In this document: positions 61,090 through 64,000 of the stretch, piece by piece | How the letters are laid out: the number at the start of each line of letters is the position of its first letter | Position numbering within the stretch: the stretch's first letter is position 1 | NCBI RefSeq assembly: GCF_036088315.1 | Contig: NZ_CP107996.1 | Location: forward strand, 1,694,501-1,758,500 | Direction of reading: 5' to 3' | DNA: 64,000 nucleotides | From: Streptomyces sp. NBC_00344 | Lineage (GTDB): Bacteria > Actinomycetota > Actinomycetes > Streptomycetales > Streptomycetaceae | Translations under genes and position numbers: made by a program | The notes under the pieces: generated by a model | The model's database searches: none | The model's input: the letters and a program-made list of their open reading frames with translations, nothing else | Told to the model about the DNA's origin: nothing

Positions 61090-62631
61090 TCAGCCCATGA
61101 ACTTCTTGAACTCGTCGGGCAGCTCGAAGTTCTGGTCGTCCTGACCGGCCGGCAGACCGGGCGTACCACCCTGCTCGCGGCGAAGGGCCGCGGCCTGCTC
61201 GTCGGCCTTGCGCTTCATCGGGTTGCCGCTCTTGCGCTTGCCCTTGGCCTGCTTCTGCTGCTTCTTCTGCCGGCCGGGGCCGCCACCCATGCCCGGCATC
61301 CCCGGCATCCCCGGCATTCCGCCGCCCTGGGCCATGCGCGACATCATTTTGCGGGCTTCGAAGAACCTCTCCACAAGGCTCTTCACCGCGCTGACCTCGA
61401 CACCGGAGCCCTTTGCCACACGGGCACGGCGGGAGCCGTTGATGATCGTCGGATCCTGGCGCTCGGCCGGGGTCATCGACTTGATGATCGCGGCGGTGCG
61501 GTCCACGTCGCGCTCGTCGATGCTGTTGATCTGTTCCTTCATCTGCCCCATGCCGGGCAGCATGCCGAGCAGCTTGGAGATGCTGCCCATCTTCCTGACC
61601 TGCTCCATCTGAGCCAGGAAGTCGTCGAGCGTGAAGTCCTTGCCCTTGCTGCTGGCCAGCTTGGAGGCCATCTGCTCGGCCTCGGCCTGGCTGAAGGTCT
61701 GCTCGGCCTTCTCGATCAAGCTGAGCATGTCGCCCATGCCGAGAATGCGGGACGCCATACGGTCCGGGTGGAACGTGTCGAACTCGTCCAGCTTCTCGCC
61801 GTTGGACGCGAACATGATCTGGCGCCCGGTGACATGGGCGATCGAGAGGGCGGCGCCGCCGCGAGCGTCGCCGTCGAGCTTCGAGAGCACAACACCGTCA
61901 AAGCCGACACCGTCGCGGAAGGCCTCAGCGGTGTTGACCGCGTCCTGTCCGATCATCGCGTCGACGACGAACAGGACCTCGTCGGGGCTGACGGCATCGC
62001 GGATGTCCGCAGCCTGCTGCATCAGTTCCTGGTCGATGCCGAGGCGGCCCGCGGTGTCCACGACGACCACGTCGTACTGCTTGGACTTGGCGAACTCGAT
62101 GGAGTCCTGGGCGACCTTGACGGGGTCCCCGACTCCATTACCCGGTTCGGGGGCGAAGACGGCGACGCCCGCACGCTCGGCGACGACGCTCAACTGGTTG
62201 ACGGCGTTGGGACGCTGCAGGTCGCACGCCACAAGCAGGGGAGCATGTCCCTGACCCTTGAGCCAGAGACCCAGCTTTCCGGCGAGTGTCGTCTTGCCCG
62301 CGCCCTGCAGACCCGCGAGCATGATCACGGTCGGCGGCTGCTTGGCGAAGCGGAGCCGGCGGGTCTCGCCGCCGAGGATGCCGATGAGCTCCTCGTTGAC
62401 GATCTTGATGACCTGCTGGGCGGGATTCAGCGCCTGGGAGACCTCGGCGCCGGCCGCGCGCTCCTTGACCTGCTTGATGAAGGCGCGGACGACGGGCAGC
62501 GCCACGTCCGCTTCGAGCAGCGCGATGCGGATCTCGCGTGCTGTGGCGTCGATGTCCGCCTCGGACAGGCGGCCCTTGCCCCGGAGGTTCTTGAATGTCG
62601 CGGCAAGGCGGTCGGAGAGGGTGTCGAACAC
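61090..62631 (-). CDS. ffh: Signal recognition particle protein Ffh
   Basis: SRP54 GTPase of 513 residues. The N domain opens FDTLSDRLAATFKNLRGKG; G domain P-loop GLQGAGKTTLAGKL, then DTAGRLGIDQELM and SKLDGDARGGAAL. The Met-rich M domain binds SRP RNA and signal sequences (MSRMAQGGGMPGMPGM-type region near the end). GTG start at 62631. Length and order are normal. Confidence 0.97.
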   Translation of the reverse strand: MFDTLSDRLAATFKNLRGKGRLSEADIDATAREIRIALLEADVALPVVRAFIKQVKERAAGAEVSQALNPAQQVIKIVNEELIGILGGETRRLRFAKQPPTVIMLAGLQGAGKTTLAGKLGLWLKGQGHAPLLVACDLQRPNAVNQLSVVAERAGVAVFAPEPGNGVGDPVKVAQDSIEFAKSKQYDVVVVDTAGRLGIDQELMQQAADIRDAVSPDEVLFVVDAMIGQDAVNTAEAFRDGVGFDGVVLSKLDGDARGGAALSIAHVTGRQIMFASNGEKLDEFDTFHPDRMASRILGMGDMLSLIEKAEQTFSQAEAEQMASKLASSKGKDFTLDDFLAQMEQVRKMGSISKLLGMLPGMGQMKEQINSIDERDVDRTAAIIKSMTPAERQDPTIINGSRRARVAKGSGVEVSAVKSLVERFFEARKMMSRMAQGGGMPGMPGMPGMGGGPGRQKKQQKQAKGKRKSGNPMKRKADEQAAALRREQGGTPGLPAGQDDQNFELPDEFKKFMG

Positions 62632-62710
62632 GGTGGTCGCGGATCCTCGGGTCGGGGGAAGGGTGACGGTTGTACCCCAGGGTATCCGCCCTCCGCGGAT
62701 GGAATGCCTG

Positions 62711-62751
62711 CGGCGGGCCTTTTCCCTGCCCGCCGGGGAAAAGGCCCGCCG
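62711..62751 (-). terminator. Terminator downstream of glnD
   Basis: CGGCGGGCCTTTTCC (62711-62725) pairs perfectly with 62737-62751 (15 bp, 11-base loop), 20 bases after the glnD stop. Part of the stem (GCCCGCCGGGGAAA) recurs once more just beside it. Confidence 0.88.
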
Positions 62752-62772
62752 GGGAAAGGCCCGTTGCGGGCT

Positions 62773-64000
62773 TCACCCCCGCAGGGCCGTCTCGAGTCCA
62801 CGGGTCAGTTCCACCGCCGCCTGCTCCGAGAGCGGCTTCCCCTCCGCGCCCGTCACATAGAACGCGTCAACGGCATTGGCGCCCAGCGTCGAGACGTGCG
62901 CACTGCGTACCCGGACGGCCGCTGTCTCCAGCGCACGTCCGATCCGGTGCAGCAGGCCCGGCGCATCCTGGGCCCTGACCTCGATCACCGTGGCCAGCCG
63001 GGAGCCCGTCGAGGCCAGCCTGACCTGCGGCGGAGGCGCCTTGATGCCCCGGCGCCGCGGGTACGCCGCCTCCCGTTCGGCCAGCTTGCCCCGGATGTCG
63101 AGAGAGCCGTCCAGCGCCCTGACGAGATCCGCCCGCAGCCTGGCCGCCTGCGGCAGTGAGCCGTACTCCGCCGCAACTCGCCAGCTCAGCAGCAGCACGG
63201 TCGACTGCCGGCCGAGCCCGGTCGGCAGTTCGACGGCGCGCAGGTCGGCGGCGCGGACCGTGAGCCGGTGCAGAGCCAGCACACCGGCCGCGGCCGGCAG
63301 GACACCCGGCTGCTCGGGGAGGGCGATGAGCAGTTCCACGCCCACCGGCTCGGGGCTGCCGTCCTCCCGAGGGGCCTGGGTCTGGGCGTGCAGCGCCAGT
63401 ACCGGCTCGCCGGTGCGCAGCGCCTCCATCGCCAGCCGTTCCTGTTCCGCGCCCGGCCGGTCCTGGTCCTCGGGGTCGGGTTCTGCGGGGACGTCGCCGA
63501 TCAGTACCGCGGTCACCCGCTCGACCAGATCGTCCACCAGGGACCCCCGCCACGACGACCATGCCGCAGGGCCGGTGGCCAGCGCGTCGGCCTCGGTGAG
63601 CGCGTGCAGCAGCTCCAGGGTGGAGACCGCCCCCACCGCGTCCGCCACCGACCGCACCGTGGCGGGGTCGTCCAGATCACGCCTGGTCGCGGTCTCGACC
63701 AGCAGCAAGTGGTAGCGCACCAGTGTGGCCAGCACCTCCGCGTCCGTACGGTCGAAGCCGATGCGCGTGGCCACGTCCCGGGCGATGACCTCGCCTGCTG
63801 CCGAGTGGTCGCCCGGCCAGCCCTTGCCGATGTCGTGCAGCAGAGCAGCGACGAGCAGCAGGTCGGGGCGGCCCACCCGGCGGGTCAGCGAAGAGGCCCG
63901 GACCGCCGCCTCGACGAGATGGCGGTCCACGGTCCAGGTGTGCACGGGATTGCGCTGCGGCCTGCAGCGCACCCGCTCCCAGTCGGGCAGCAACCGGGTG
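62773..64000 (-). CDS. glnD: PII uridylyl/adenylyltransferase, C-terminal part (cut by window edge)
   Basis: About 407 codons of GlnD. The HD domain is visible (LLLVAALLHDIGKGWPGDHSAAG) and two C-terminal ACT domains follow (VELLIALPEQPGVL and TVIEVRAQDAPGLLHRIGRALE). The nucleotidyltransferase domain lies outside the window. The protein senses glutamine and modifies PII; in Streptomyces it is an adenylyltransferase. Order with ffh downstream is the conserved one. Confidence 0.93.
   Translation of the reverse strand, partial: TRLLPDWERVRCRPQRNPVHTWTVDRHLVEAAVRASSLTRRVGRPDLLLVAALLHDIGKGWPGDHSAAGEVIARDVATRIGFDRTDAEVLATLVRYHLLLVETATRRDLDDPATVRSVADAVGAVSTLELLHALTEADALATGPAAWSSWRGSLVDDLVERVTAVLIGDVPAEPDPEDQDRPGAEQERLAMEALRTGEPVLALHAQTQAPREDGSPEPVGVELLIALPEQPGVLPAAAGVLALHRLTVRAADLRAVELPTGLGRQSTVLLLSWRVAAEYGSLPQAARLRADLVRALDGSLDIRGKLAEREAAYPRRRGIKAPPPQVRLASTGSRLATVIEVRAQDAPGLLHRIGRALETAAVRVRSAHVSTLGANAVDAFYVTGAEGKPLSEQAAVELTRGLETALRG

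Noticed and set aside
1..64000. CRISPR array or known anti-phage defence operon
   Set aside because: No regularly spaced direct repeats and no recognisable Cas, restriction-modification, BREX or similar genes. The XRE regulator with its small partners is not by itself a defence system.

Overview
The window is high-GC actinobacterial chromosome and almost certainly Streptomyces: it carries the sporulation sigma factor gene whiG, four tandem type I signal peptidase genes, GTG/TTG starts, very GC-rich third codon positions and the gene order rpsB-tsf-pyrH-frr-cdsA-rlmN. Most of it is conserved core chromosome. Three things stand out from that core: a 14.3 kb integrated element (about 34905-49214), a two-gene terpene cluster (17053-19059) and a small MITE-like repeat (7736-7898).

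Region 1 (1-13834) is polyamine and C4-amine metabolism. A minus-strand operon encodes an aldehyde dehydrogenase, a polyamine-type binding lipoprotein, the ABC ATPase and a permease that runs off the left edge. A second aldehyde dehydrogenase/binding-protein pair (10361-11800, 9076-10263) lies divergent to an Lrp/AsnC regulator and a class III aminotransferase. Between them are a NADAR protein, a DUF4190 membrane protein, a likely aminodeoxyfutalosine deaminase (menaquinone by the futalosine route), a GDPD-family phosphodiesterase and an aldo/keto reductase whose stop codon lies in the end of the MITE-like repeat.

Region 2 (14011-25499) holds an ABC ATPase with its membrane partner, a LOG-family protein, a terpene synthase directly downstream of a C-methyltransferase (a candidate C-methylated terpene pathway), a thiamine transporter operon (thiB-thiP-thiQ) under a clear TPP riboswitch, rlmN and two small conserved genes. 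Region 3 (25648-34016) is cdsA, frr, pyrH, tsf, rpsB, an M23 peptidase, a TetR regulator, whiG and dprA.

Region 4 is the integrated element. It lies exactly within the Walker A codons of a yifB/comM-type AAA+ gene and splits it into an N-terminal fragment (49213-49943) and a C-terminal fragment (34013-34906). Joining the outer flanks at a shared CC dinucleotide restores an in-frame GPPGAGKT motif and a gene of about 540 codons. Joining the two inner ends recreates an imperfect inverted repeat, as expected of a serine-integrase attP. The element carries an intact large serine integrase, a ribbon-helix-helix regulator beside twin palindromic operators, one full-length phage tape-measure protein with a lytic transglycosylase domain, and six tiny or small Cys-rich (zinc-ribbon-like) proteins. 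It also encodes several unknown proteins and an XRE/TPR regulator with its usual Streptomyces small neighbours. I see no terminase, portal, capsid, tail tube or replication gene. Many of its genes are followed by perfect inverted repeats that look like intrinsic terminators.

Region 5 (49943-64000) returns to core chromosome: yraN, a DUF2469 gene, a Nudix gene, four signal peptidases, rplS, trmD, rimM, a KH-domain gene, rpsP, a SprT-like protein, an archaeal-type prolyl-tRNA synthetase, a methyltransferase, ffh and the C-terminal part of glnD, cut by the right edge.
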